Assembly (NCBI GenBank): GCA_932521035.1
Contig: OW051495.1
Span: forward strand, 4,588,001-4,652,000
Direction: 5' to 3'
DNA from: Oscheius dolichura
Taxonomy: Eukaryota; Nematoda; Chromadorea; Rhabditida; Rhabditidae
Length of the DNA: 64,000 nt
The position numbers and the translations under genes are program-made. The notes beneath the pieces were generated by a model, which ran no database searches, was not told where the DNA came from, and saw only the letters and a program-made list of their open reading frames with translations. Positions 48,498 through 60,666 of the stretch are shown here, piece after piece (the first letter of the stretch is position 1; the number at the start of each line of letters is the position of its first letter).

Positions 48498-50153
48498 TGT
48501 TCCTCAAACTGAAAGAGACGGGGGATTCGCCGTGGCCCGTCTTCCTGACCCCGTTCATCCTCGCCCCGTTGATCGTCGTCCCCCTCCTCACCCCCTATAT
48601 ATACGACGACACCGTCCACGGCTACTGTGATCCACAATTCAAACCAGTGTACAACGCTTTTAGGTGAACCTCTTTTAGAAAAATTTAGACGAAAGGTTCA
48701 GGCAGAATTTCGGTGAAGGATTAGAAAGGGAGGGAGCAGCCGTTGCCATCTACCATAAGGGACGGCAGGTGGTCAATTTGTGGGGAGGATACGCGGACCG
48801 GGAAGCCAAGAGAAAATGGACACACGGCACGAAGAGCGCCCTGTTCTCGGCGACAAAGGTGGGTCAGACTGGAGGAAGGGAAAGAAAAAGGTATTACAGG
48901 CGGTGGCGGCATTGAGTGTGGCGGTGTTGGTAGACCAGGGACACCTCTCCTACGAGGACAAGGTCGTCGACTACTGGCCGGAATACGGACAACACGGAAA
49001 GGAAAACACGACGGTCGAACACGTTATGACTCATATGGTGGGTCACAACATCTGTTTCTCTTTTGACCATCCTCTCCTCCCAGAGACGGGCACACTTCCT
49101 GGGCTGTTTTTAGAAGCGCCGCCTTGTTTACTATTCCGAGCCCGTCACGTTGGCTGGCATAACAGAGCGTGTTTTTATACGGATGATTCAGGCGGGCATC
49201 CCATATCTCCAAGAAGAGGTCGAGATCCACCACCTGACAAACTACTTGGAACTGGAGAAGATCATCGAGAACAGCAGGCCCCAGTGGATACCGGGTAAGG
49301 GCGGCCGGGGACAGGCGGACAACGGAGGTTACAGGCACTGGCAGCGGGTACCACGCGGTGACATTCGGCTTCCTCTTGGATGCCCTGGTCAGGAGGGCCG
49401 ACCCCAAACACCGCAGTCTTCACACCTTCTTCAAAGAGGAAATTGCCGAGCCCTACGGTAAGTCGGCTACAAGTAGTCTATTATACGGCGGCCCTCTTCA
49501 GACTTGGATGTCTCCATCGGAGCCGAGAGAGACGAGGTGCCCTGGCTGGCCCGGGTCACGCTCCCCTCGTTCTTCGAATTTGCCCGGGATATCCTCCAGA
49601 ATCCCAAGATATTGCCGATGCTCGCTCTGATGTATGCTCGACCGGATGAAATTGTAAGGGGTTCCCGTTGTTTTTTAACTCCTACCATTCCCAGGTCTAC
49701 CGTATCCGAAACAATCCCTCCTGGCTCCAAATAAGCTATGACACCATGGTCATCAACGATCCGGAGATAATCTCCCTGCCAATGGGAGCCGTGACCGGAG
49801 TAGGCAGTGCCGAGTCCCTGGCCAAGATGTTTTCCCTGATTATGAATGGCCAGCTGATCAGTAACAACACACTAGAACTGCTGAAAGACCCCACTCTGAA
49901 CACCTGGCATCTGGAGAAGGTTGTTCTATGGCCGGTAGCCAAAGGACGAGGCTTTTTCTACGAGCAACACCCCAACTTTCCTGGAGTATTTACGTTCGGA
50001 CACCCTGGGTACGGCGGGCAAATGGTTGCTTTGGATTTAAAAAACAAAATAACCATTGCCTACATTTCGAATGGACTGAAAACAGGGTCGGGCGAATTAT
50101 GCGGGACGTTCACGAGACTCTTCAAAGGAATGTATCAAAGTATTAGGCGCTAA
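48498..50153 (+). CDS. Beta-lactamase-like (LACT family) serine hydrolase-type protein
   Basis: Belongs to the class C beta-lactamase/esterase-like family that is expanded in nematodes as LACT proteins. MFLKLKETGDSPWPVFLTPF starts a hydrophobic N-terminal segment (signal or anchor). The same frame is open from 48425 (MFCSFLSLLPLPLP), giving a second possible start. Key motifs: catalytic S-x-x-K as FSATK (about 48844-48858), the LSYEDKVVDYWPEY block, AGIPYLQEEVEIHH, the Y-x-x-V-x-F-G segment GYHAVTFGFLLDALVRR, and the HxG-type motif FGHPGYGGQMVALD near the end. All are in the family's usual order. The junction at about 48665-48690 does not keep phase with simple GT..AG choices and needs transcript data. 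Substrate unknown. Confidence 0.88.
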
Positions 50154-50241
50154 AGATGGCGTATGTGAAAAAAGATGTTCGGGTTGTTCTACGATCTTAA
50201 CTTTTACGGGTTCATCTGATCTGTTTGTATAGAATAATGAA

Positions 50242-50247
50242 AATAAA
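50242..50247 (+). terminator. Poly(A) signal AATAAA of LACT gene
   Basis: AATAAA 89 nt after the LACT stop codon. Confidence 0.6.
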
Positions 50248-50281
50248 CTTTTTATATGAATATTAAAAACATTAACAGCCT

Positions 50282-50287
50282 TTTATT
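50282..50287 (-). terminator. Poly(A) signal AATAAA of isoleucyl-tRNA synthetase gene
   Basis: TTTATT on the plus strand, 77 nt beyond the minus-strand stop at 50364. The LACT and IARS 3' ends face each other within about 200 nt. Confidence 0.6.
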
Positions 50288-50363
50288 CGAAAGCCACAAA
50301 AGAGAGACACCTCAAAAGGATATAACAAGAACAAAAATAACAATTGGATAAATTAACCTAACC

Positions 50364-53300
50364 TTAATTGGAGACTGTAAGGGTCTTGCCGGCCAGTTCA
50401 GCTGTAGATGCACATGGGTGAACAGATTTATCGTTATTCCACAGTAAAACTCTACCCTCCCATAGATCGAAAGCAGATCTCACCTAAATTCCAATTGAAA
50501 CATAATTTGATGTACTAACCTCATATAAAAGATCCCTAAATGATAGAAGTTGTCCATTTACTTCCAATTTTAGACGTAACGTCGTTCCTTTATGCGAAAC
50601 GATAACACTAGGACCAGAATTTTCAGCGACGAGCCAGAGCTGAAACATATTTGCATATAAATATTATAGAACAACGCACAGATACTTCGTCATCTTTTAC
50701 TTTGCTAATATTTTCAGCAGTCGCTGCTTTTCCGGCTGGCAGGCTTGCTATGATGATTGGTGTTCCTAAAAAAGAATTTATTAGTGCTCATTATTTAAAA
50801 ACCTGAAGATGCTGCAGTTATTTTGTCCTTATTCGCTGTGACAACTTGAGCTAAATGCCCATTTTCAGGTTTTATTTGACAATATACAACGGCTTTATCA
50901 GTCGTCACAAGCTTTGCCAATTTTCGCAACTTTTGAATTCGGTTGGTGATTTCGCGAGCTAGTCCTTCTTCTTTGAGGCTATCGTCTTCGGTGGTATCAA
51001 GCATAACAATCGTCTGAAATTGAGGAGTAACATAAGCAAAAGGGAACTAACTTTGCTGTCTGAATGCGCCTTGTATCCTTCAGTACTTCCAGCCGTGTTG
51101 CCAACGGCATAAGATACGAACATATCATCGCTAGTTATTTCGTGTCCCAAAACTACCAGTTTTCCTAAAATATACAAGAAAAACTAGGTTTAAAAGGCTA
51201 GAATACCATCTGCTAAGAAATTTTCCAGGTCCTCTTGTGTAGTCTTTTGTTTAATATATTCGGCAACTTTCTTTTGGTCTCCCTTCAGACGTGCGCCCAA
51301 GGTGCGGAAATTCAATTCTGCTTTAAGAGTCACACCATATTTCTCTTTATCTTGAGACACTGTCATCTTGCGGATGTTCAATTCGGAAAGAATATAATGT
51401 TCAAGACTTTGCACATCTTCCAAAAACTGGGAGTCACGGTTAATGACAATCATTTCTTTGAGAGGATACTACAACATCAGAAGGATGACATATTGCAAGA
51501 GCACATACCTTTACGGGAATTACAGCTTTTTCACGAAGTACTCGCACAAGGTCAATGAGAGAACGCATTGCTTCAACTCTTCTCTCTACAGTGTGATCAA
51601 TTAGCGATTCATCCGGCGTAGGTAAAAGAGTGAAGTGCACACTTTCTTCCTTGTTTCCTGTGACTTTCTTCAAATTTTGCCAGATATGATCACAGAAGAA
51701 TGGAGTGAACGGTGACATAAGACGTGTGATTAAAACAAGTACTTTTCCAAGGGAAGTCAAGGCGAGAAGCTGTTCAGCAGCTCCTGCATCACCCTTTATA
51801 CGTTTTCTATTAAACCGGATGTAGACATTAGTTAAAGTATCAAAATATTTAGTTAACGGCCCAACAACTGCATATAAGCGGTACCTATAATAACCATATG
51901 GGTAAAAATCAATAACATAAAAAATGCTTACTTTGTCATTTCCTCCCTCACAAATTGTACTAAGCTATTGGTAAACGACTGTATCCAATGGTCCATTTCG
52001 TTTTTACTTTTCTCCGTTTGCATTTCAAATTTCACAAGGCTGTTCTAAAGAAGAATGCATATGCATTGATTTTGCTTACATGTTCATATGCTTGGATATT
52101 TTGGATCAAGAAGCGATAAGCATTGAACCAGGGTAGAAAAACTGATTTGAGGAGGTCTCTAACACCGTCCTCTCTGCAAAATATTGTTAAGCGAAATGAA
52201 ATGATCATACTGGAATCGAAGATTTTCTCCTCTAACAACTGGTGAATCTATAAGATAAAGGCGAAGAGCATCGGCTCCATATTTGTTTACTATTTCCGTA
52301 GGATCAGGATAATTCTTCTTTCTCTTAGACATTTTGTTTCCATCAGAGGCCAACACAAGCCCATTGCAAATTAGATTCTAAACAGGAAGATGAAAAGGAC
52401 GCAAAAAATAAACCTTGAAAGGAGGCCGATCAAACAATGCTGTAGATAAAACCAAAAGTGTGTAGAACCATCCTCGAGTTTGATCAATTCCTTCAGCGAT
52501 AAAGTCGGCGGGAAAATTGTCTTCAAAGACCTTCTTATTTTCAAATGGATAATGATTTTGGGCATATGGCATGGATCCCGACTCAAACCAGCAGTCGAAG
52601 ACTTCGGATACTCTTCGCAATACGCCTTTACCAGTTTTTGAAGGTATGGTCAACGCATCGACGCTGCAATGCTTATTAAAAATAATGATGGAGACTCACC
52701 TTTCTCTATGGATGTCAGTTATCATTTGTCCAGTTAATTCTTCTAACTCTTTGATGCTACCAGGACATACGACCTCTTCAAGATCATCGCTAACCCAAAG
52801 GTTAATAGGTGTTCCCCAAAAACGGTTTCGAGATACTGCCCAGTCACGGGCATCCTTGAGCCAGTTAGCAAACCTCTTTTCTTTTACATTTGCGGGTACC
52901 CTAAAACGTTTGATGATAAAATTAGTACAACTAACCAATAGGTTTTTTCATTATTCGCAAGAAGCTGCGATTTAATGTTTTCAACTCGTATGAACCAACT
53001 TGGTACAGCTTTATAAAGCAATGGAGTATCTGATCGCCAGCAAAAAGGATAAGAGTGTTTGACCTTGAATTCACAATTTGTAAACTTGCATAACTATACA
53101 AACCTCTCCTTGTTTAACCAAATTACCGAGCTCCTTGAGTTTTTTAATTATTAACTTATCGGCATCTTTCACATAAACACCATTCCAATCTACAACTTCA
53201 GCAGTAAATTTCCCATTTTCATCCACGGGACAGATTATTTTCATATCTTTCGTGATTATTCCATTTTCTAGGCAAACTTGGAAGTCAATCTGAAGAAAAA

Positions 53301-54642
53301 TTAATAAAAGAAACTAACGCATTTACCTCTCCAAAATAAGGAGCTTGGTGAACGACTCCTGTGCCCTGATCGGTAGTGACGAAAGTGTTGTTCAGGACGC
53401 GAAAAGCTCCTTTCTCTTTCATATGTTCAAAATATGGGAAAAGGGGCACATAAGTTTTCCCTTCGAAAGCTTTTCCTTTTACCTAACATCAAGTTTGATA
53501 AACAAACATTATATCTTACCTTTTCGATAACTTCAAGATTATCGTTTTTAAGTTCAGACAGTCGCGCTTCCATGACTACATATTCAATATTAGTGATTTT
53601 GTCTAAAAACAATATAAAGGCAAAAATAATATTACCTTTCGCTATAACATAATCAAGGTCAGGGTGAACGCAGAGAGCCAAATTACTAGGTAAAGTCCAT
53701 GGAGTAGTGGTCCAAGCAACCATCATGCGATTGGTGTTTTCAGTAAGTCGGAATCCAATGCAAACTACAATCGAATAGTACTGAAAAGAACAGAAGCATA
53801 CCAGCAGGATCAACAACATCTTTGTAATTTTGCCCAGCCTCAAAGTTGGACAACGGTGTCGAACAGGCAGTCGAAAAAGGCATAACCTATAATATGTGTT
53901 TTATCAATAAGTTTGCCAACAAACCTTCACTCCTCGATAAACCAGACCCTTCTTGACTAGTTGGCTGAATGCCCACCATACACTTTCCATGAACCAAGGA
54001 TATAAGGTTTTGTAATCATTTTTAAAGTCAATCCATCTTCCCATGCGCTGTATTGTTATTTCCCATTCCTAAAGGTCTTGTTTACTATTAAACAAATTTA
54101 TGAAATTAAAATATAGCAAAAAGTAATTACCAAAGAATAACGCGAAACAATTTTTCTACACTCATCGTTATAATTCTTGATTCCCATGGCCAAAATATCA
54201 CTAGGCCCTTTGATACCTAATGCTTTATCAATTTCAAACTCCTAAAATCACTTAATTAGTCGAGAAAAATGTACATACGACAGGAAGGCCGTGTGTATCC
54301 CATCCAAAGCGACGCTCAACAAAATGCCCATCTTGAGTAGCCCATCGGGTAACAACATCCTGCAAATAAAGATTTGTTGAAACAGCATAAAATCTTAATA
54401 ACCTTTATTGTACCAGCAAGAATGTGTCCGTAATGGGGAAGACCTGTAGCAAAAGGAGGCCCGTCGTAAAATGTGAATCGGGGTCGACTTTTTGATAATC
54501 TAAGAATATACTGTTATAACAATCACTATAAAACTGACTCTAAGGATTTTTCAAATGTTTTGTGTTCCTTCCATTTCTTTAGCACTTCTTCTTCTGTAGC
54601 CGGAAAATTAATACTATCCGGAACAGTGGTCAAGCCACTCAT
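50364..54642 (-). CDS. IARS1: Cytosolic isoleucyl-tRNA synthetase
   Basis: Class I aminoacyl-tRNA synthetase charging tRNA-Ile. It starts [20 protein letters not shown] (54642). The HIGH motif appears as [11 protein letters not shown] (about 54480-54419), followed by [20 protein letters not shown]. The CP1 editing domain contains [22 protein letters not shown] (cut here as [17 protein letters not shown], about 53700). The catalytic block [20 protein letters not shown] and the KMSKS variant [14 protein letters not shown] (about 52340-52300) follow, then the anticodon-binding region ([19 protein letters not shown]) and a eukaryote-type C-terminal extension ending [18 protein letters not shown] plus the extension indicates the cytosolic, not the mitochondrial, enzyme. 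About 15-18 exons; introns are 33-60 nt. The gene and flanks are clearly more AT-rich than neighbours. Confidence 0.95.
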
Positions 54643-55943
54643 TCTGTAACGATACTAGTTATACATAACAATAGATACAATTAAGAAATGAAGATAAAAA
54701 GAAGTAAAACTGATACGCATAGGAATTCTTATATAAACAGAATTTGCTCAGGATTGCACAATTATTCGCTATGGTATCAGAATGCTCGAAGATGACGCAA
54801 TGCAACAAATAAAAGCATCTCTTCAGTTGCAATAGTCACACTGAAGATAGTTTACCGATGTCCCTTTAAACACCGTCTACCAGATATTGTGATCAGTGAT
54901 AAGAAAAATAGGAAAAAAAGCGATGTCAATCACAAACAAGAAGAGTTGAAACTGGGTCGTGCCTATATTGATTTTGTAGCATTTGGTTATACTTGATTTA
55001 TACTTTCTATGAACAGAATTTTTCATATGAATAAATGGAAAGAAAATCATGAAAGTTGCAAAAGAAGAAAGTAGGCAAGAGAAACAGTCAAAAGTGAAGT
55101 TCAAAAAAGGGGGCTCCTGGAACGAACGCGGTATTTCACTTGTGCTCGACTTGACAGGGGGAGCTTTTGTGAAACTAGAAGTTATGTTCGGGTGTTATGC
55201 TCAACTATAACAACAAAGATAGAGGAATGGTATTTCGTAACTGTTGCCGGACAGGTATTGTTTTTGGATTTCTGTGGATTCGATGGGCTTTTATGGATAC
55301 CAGTTTCGGTTGACAATTGGGTTACGAGACAGTTTTGTATTTCCCTCGCGTAAGGTAATGGAAGAGCCAAACATTGATCAGATCAGTCGGCGCCGTTTAT
55401 GATAATCTGCAGTCAGTTGGCGGCACTCGACTTCATCGATTCTCCCTCGGTCCGAAATGATCATATTAACAGTTAGCCCCTCTTGCTCCGTTTGTCCAAC
55501 CGCTTACCCGCCGTGTCTAAATTTCAATCCGAAAACAATGTTCGCGTCTCTTCCGGTTAGAGACAGTTACGTGGGCAGGTGCCTCGAAAGGAGCCGTTCC
55601 ATGTTTGACTCGTAATGTTTGTCGACTTCTTTCGATCTTTAAAAGTCATGCCATCTCTGGTGTTTATTCTCTATTAAAATTCTGAGACACGGCCCCGTCT
55701 GCCCCGGTAGGCCGAGTCCCCCAGCGGCCCTCCTCCCCGTCCTTTTTCCCCCGGTTCCCACCATTCGGGAGATGTGCCTGTTTGTCGCCGTCTCCTCATC
55801 CTCCTCCTCCCTGCCAGTCTACGGCTTCTGTTTGCCAACCATACAAGGAGGGAGAGTTCGAACCGCCATTAGATCACGTCTTTTCGGGGCTCTACCCTGC
55901 TCCCCCTCCCCTCCCTGTCTCCCTCACGAGCCACTCCCTTCAG
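54643..55943. other. Divergent upstream region of IARS and bestrophin genes
   Basis: The left part (to about 55.4 kb) is AT-rich, the right part GC-rich with pyrimidine tracts. Short open frames only; none recognised. Confidence 0.5.
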
Positions 55944-58138
55944 ATGACCATCAACTACAATTTGGCCGTGTCGACGTCGAAGCCGTGGACCCTGTTCAAG
56001 CTGCTTCTCAAATGGAGGGGCAGCATCTGGAAAGCAGTCATCCTGGAGCTGTTCGTCTGGCTCATCCTCTACGCCATAATTAGCATTATCTACCGAACAA
56101 CCCTGTCGCCCGGGCAGCAGAGGTAAGGCGGGAGTGATCTCTGTCTATTGGCGGCGAGTCAGGGTGTTCGAACGGGTCGTGCAGTACTGCGACAACCGAC
56201 TCAGCTACATCCCCCTCAACTTCATGCTGGGCTTCTTCGTGACTGCCGTCGTCAACAGGTGGACCTACCTCTACCAGATCATCGGCTTCATCGACAAGTA
56301 CGTCATCCTCCTCCCCCTCCCCCTATCCTCCTCTTTCAGCATCGGTCTGATGACGGCAGAATATGTTCGAGGGAGGAGTGAGCAGGCCAGGATGTTCAGG
56401 AGGAACATTGTCAGGTTAGTCGGCCGCCAATTCTCTATTGACTCCGCGTTCAGATACTGCGAGCTGGCCCAGGTGCTCGTCTTCCGAGACATTAGTATGC
56501 GAACACGGCGGCGGTTTCCCACGCTGGATACGGTAGTGGCCTCTGGTAAGCACCGATAAAACGGCCAAACGGGCCAGTTAAGGCTTCATGATGCCCCACG
56601 AAAAGCAACGATTCGACGAGATCCAATACCGCTACAGCAAATATTGGCTGCCGTTCCAGTGGGCCCTGGCCCTGACCTACGACGCGAGGAAGAAGGGCCT
56701 TATCGAGAGCGACTACTACCAGGTCGTGGTCCAGGAGGAGATCAAGAAGTTCCGAACGGGCCTCGCCTGGATCTGTAACTATGACTGGGTAAGGGGGAGA
56801 CAAATCCAGGGGATACGGTGTGACAGGTGCCCATCCCCATCATGTACCCGCAGCTGGTCTGTCTTGCCGTCCACACCTACTTCCTCGTGTGCATCCTCGC
56901 CCGCCAGTACATCGTCTCCGAACACGCTGACAACAAGACCGAGATCGACCTCTACTTCCCGATCATGTCGGCCCTCCAATTTATTTTCTACATGGGGTGG
57001 ATGAAGGTGGCCGAGGCCATGTTGAACCCCTTCGGAGAGGACGACGAGTGAGTTCCCATCCCTCGGAGGACCCCCCTTCCTATTCAGCGACTTTGAGTGC
57101 AATGCCCTGATTGATCGAAATATCACGATGGTCCTGATGATGGTCGACCAGGGCTACGACCGGGCCCCCGACCTCCAGAGGGATCCGTTCTGGGACGAGG
57201 AAGTCGAGCCTCTGTACAGCGAGGAGACAGCCAAAATACCGAATAATCCACTCAAGGGATCCGTCAGCGACGTTAAGTAAGCCCTCTCTTGGAAAGGGGA
57301 AACGTATCTGCTCAGGTTGCCGGAATCCGTGCAAGAGATCAAGATGGTTCCACACTGCGACGACCGCGATCCTCTTATTTTGAATTCTCCGTCAATGAGG
57401 AGAAGGGTCAGCGTGGTGCCCGTCAGACAGTGAGTTTGGAATAGACCGGGGCGAGCAGGGTATTCAGAACTGACCAAAGACAGAGCCGGATGTCCGTCGG
57501 ATCCCTCGAAATGTTCCGAAGTTTCAAGAATAAACTCGAAAGGTTCGTCCCTTCTCATTGATAATATTCCTTTCTAGATCCTTTTCCCGAGGCCACATCC
57601 ACGACGAACAGCCACGCAAGACACTCTCCCATGGAAATTTGGAACATCTGGAAGGGGCGAAGAAGAAGACGGGGGAGAACACGGCAAACGGGGAGAAGTG
57701 CTTCGCCAACAGCGGCTATATCGACAGCCGTGAGTGATCCTGGCAGTTACCCGAAAGGGATCTCTTTCTAGAAGACGAACTGAATGTACACGGACAGAGC
57801 GGAGACCGGCCGAAAGAAGTACGGAAGTCATCTTCGAATGCTAACCTCGAACTCAAGTCGGGCGTCGATTTTGAACATCACATCCTGGACGACGTGATGG
57901 AGGCGGAAGAGTCGGACGATGAGAGCACAGTGAGTGGTAGGGAAGGTAGAGAGCAGGCCATTTATAGGGCGCGAGGAAAAAGAGCGTCATTCTGGAAAGT
58001 GTGACTGTGAAGGACGAGACGACGGGCGAGGAGAAGGAGGACGGGAACACGACTCCGAAAGCGGAAGAGCGGCCGGAGGGGCGGCAGCGGAGTCGCGACT
58101 TCTTCATCGGGACCCAGGAGAGCGAGGACCACTCCTAG
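55944..58138 (+). CDS. Bestrophin family anion channel
   Basis: Calcium-responsive chloride channel family, heavily expanded in nematodes. Start [18 protein letters not shown] followed by [19 protein letters not shown] is the characteristic bestrophin N-terminus. Next: [19 protein letters not shown] (pore-lining region), [61 protein letters not shown], and the signature [19 protein letters not shown] (Ca-clasp region; the DDDDFE run is assembled across the intron at about 57050-57086). The cytosolic tail is long and charged, ends in a Glu-rich region ([15 protein letters not shown]) and QESEDHS. Introns are 30-45 nt. Stop at 58138; the nuclear receptor gene converges from the other side about 100 nt away. 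Confidence 0.94.
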
Positions 58139-58242
58139 CCGGCCAACTCTCAATTCAAACTGCTCAACCCGCCAAAATTGCCAACGTGAAGATCTGCATT
58201 GCCCCGTGTTCCTGTGATATTCATTGGATTAAATCCATAAGA

Positions 58243-59864
58243 TTATTGTTTGTGTTCTTCGAGATGGAACTCCACCGCCAGGCGACTCCTCATCCCGCCC
58301 CAGTTGTTCAATACCATCGCTATAATTCCCATTCCAAACAGATAGCCAAGTTCCTAAAATAGAATGTAGCCGGACTCTGCTTCTCCTGACCCTGAAGTGA
58401 ACACCGGTGCCGAGTAGACTTTGCAGCCGTCGTCTCCTCTCCTCCACGGTTAATGACGGGTACCGCTCCTCGATGTACCCGGCCAGTATAGCGGAGAGCC
58501 GTCTCCTCCCATTTCTTGCAATAAACGCGCCTTGATCAGATAGCGTCACGGCTGAATAAGGTTGGTGGAAACAGAAAAGCGGGACTGACGAGCGGTCAAC
58601 AGCACAATGGCCACAAGGAGGACGAACTCGTTTTGGGAAATCTGCAGCTCGGAGAAGACCGTCTCGACTGTTCGGCTGGCTGTCAAGAAACATTTTGCAT
58701 TGACACGGTTGAGGCTGAATGACCTGTTGAATAGTCGAGAAATCAATTACTAGCTGTCGGGGGCCCCTTGGGCTGTCTGCTTCGAGAGAAGCTCGACGAC
58801 CTGTTCGTGGCTCTCCTTCCTCCTGTATTTGGTATAGACCGCCTTCAACATCATGTAGCTTTCGAAATTCGCCTGCACCAATTTCAACTGAACCTTTTGT
58901 TATATTTGGAGAGTGTCCAAATGGAGACCATGTCGCTCTGAGAAAGAGTGTGTACCTCTTGTAGGGACATGACGAAGTCGGTGAAAGAGGTCGCTATTCT
59001 CCCGTAGCTGCGGTAGAAGTGATACGTCAGGCCATGCTGGGTATGACCGACCATTTGGTCGAGGGCGGCCTATGACGGTGGATCAGTGTCTGTGGGACTG
59101 ACTGTATCTCTCGAGGCGCAGAGGAGAGGATTCAACAGGAGGTCGCGGAGAGACACACCCAGGTTGACGGAGACCGTCGAGGGACTCGGCCCCTCGCAGT
59201 TGTCGATGAATCTGTGACTCTTTCTGGTGGCTGGAATACTTCTACCTGTCAAAGTGTACTAACAGAGAGGAGTATTCCGTCGATGTCCCGGCTGCTTCCA
59301 GGTGTTGAATCGCTTTGGGACCGTAACTGGCGAGACTGGGGACTGCATTGCCCTAAACAGGTGGAATACAGCATGACAAGGACTTCTCCTACTATACGAA
59401 CAGCCTGTTCCCATCCGGTGAAATATTTCACAGGCGTCTTTTTGTTTTTCCTGCCCACGTCTAAAGTAAATTGTTTTGCTTAGATACAAAAAGTGTACTT
59501 TCCCTCCAATTTCATGCCAATCAACAGACACTTCCTCAGGCGACAGGAGGCACAGTTGGACACGTTCTCTAGAAGCAATTCTCTGGAGGACACAAAAGGG
59601 GAGCACCTCTGGTAATCTCGCAGATATTTCTGAATCTACAGGGAGCAGTTCGATTCAGGTGAGCACAGCGGATGAAGAATACACGACACCGGCTGGAAGG
59701 ACTCCCCTAGAGACGGGAAAGACTCACCTGCATATCAACCCTCGATAATGCCAACGGGCAGAAGCAGATCCACAGACCTTGCAAATGTCCTCTTGTTGTT
59801 TTCTCCTCTCGATTTTGCTCGACTCGTTAGGTGGAGGAGAAGCACTTTCTATAGTCTGAGCCAT
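58243..59864 (-). CDS. Nuclear hormone receptor
   Basis: Zinc-finger transcription factor. The DNA-binding domain is rebuilt across two introns. Finger 1 is C-KV-C-GSASARWHYRGLI-C-SR-C (C-x2-C-x13-C-x2-C), with RVFFIRC as recognition helix. Finger 2 is C-RFRNI-C-EITRENVSN-C-AS-C (C-x5-C-x9-C-x2-C), then RLRKCLLIGMKLEGK. Start MAQTIESASPPPNES at 59864, with an in-frame upstream Met at 59915. The ligand-binding region includes AALDQMVGHTQHGLTYHFYR, MLKAVYTKYRRKESHEQVV, FSELQISQNEFVLLVAIVLL, SDQGAFIARNGRRRLSAIL and a last helix FGMGIIAMVLNNWGGMRSRL. The last intron leaves the final frame ambiguous; the frame ending EFHLEEHKQ looks more receptor-like. Introns are 35-38 nt. P-box CSRCRVFF is unusual. 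Ligand unknown. Confidence 0.86.
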
Positions 59865-60091
59865 GCGATGGCGTGTCCGAGTAGGGATAAACAGAGAAAA
59901 GGAAGGAAGGACCACAGCGAGGTCAATATCTCGGAGACTTGAATTTTATCAGCGGATGTGCCGTTAACCGTTGATTAGCAACCCCGGGCAGCTATCACGA
60001 GGAGCAGAGATAATTGGGATGACAACGTCCGCCTTTCCATCATTGGCCTCTTTATAGAGGGGGAATACTCTCGAGACGATAACGTAACAGA

Positions 60092-60097
60092 TTTATT
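60092..60097 (-). terminator. Poly(A) signal AATAAA (minus strand)
   Basis: TTTATT on the plus strand, 14 nt past the proposed stop of the small peptide gene at 60111. Confidence 0.6.
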
Positions 60098-60110
60098 GCT
60101 CTGGTTGTTA

Positions 60111-60342
60111 TTATTTGAAAGAACAGAGCTGGAAACTCCTCAAGTTGAGCAGGCATTCCAGTCGGCTGCGGGAGGCACGGGTCTCAATGGCGATGGGACG
60201 ATGGCGAGAGGCGTAGAGGCCGTAGCCACGGTCGGGGGTTGCCATCTCTGGAGACTAGGGGTTGTTGCAATGAGCGAGGACATACCTTCTTGTGCGGAGA
60301 CGACGACGAGGGCCACAAGGATGAGAAAGAGAAGAGTCTTCA
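60111..60342 (-). CDS. Small secreted peptide precursor, neuropeptide-like
   Basis: Exon 1 encodes a textbook signal peptide MKTLLFLILVALVVVSAQ followed by E. A 37-nt intron, GTATGTCC..CTCCAG, then joins in phase. The rest reads MATPDRGYGLYASRHRPIA, a short linker, then SRSRLECLLNLRSFQLCSFK and stop. Mature length is about 45 residues, with Arg-based cleavage sites (ASR, ASRSR) and two Cys nine residues apart near the C-terminus, suggesting one disulfide loop. A poly(A) signal lies 14 nt downstream. An unspliced frame also stays open for a while (EGMSSLIATT..), so transcript data must decide. The motif matches no peptide family I can name with confidence. Confidence 0.5.
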
Positions 60343-60666
60343 TGACGGAGAAGGACATCCTGAGGGTGACGAAGGCTGGGATCCCTGAATTAGTCATTGT
60401 AAGCGGAGGAAGAGTCAGCGACAACCGGCTGGACAGAGATTTTTGGGGGGAGGGGATGGCGGGAGAGGATTTTGCACGATTTAAAAGACCGCCGGAGGGC
60501 AACTCGCGTGTACACACGATGATTCTCCTTCTGCTTTTTGGCGTTTCTGCCATCATCGCCGAGGTGGGGCTTTTGAGTTTATTTTTAGGGGGAGGAGGGG
60601 GTGAACCTGGATAGAGCAAGGATAAACTTTTAGACAACGGAGAAGGAGCCGGAGACAAGCGAGCAA

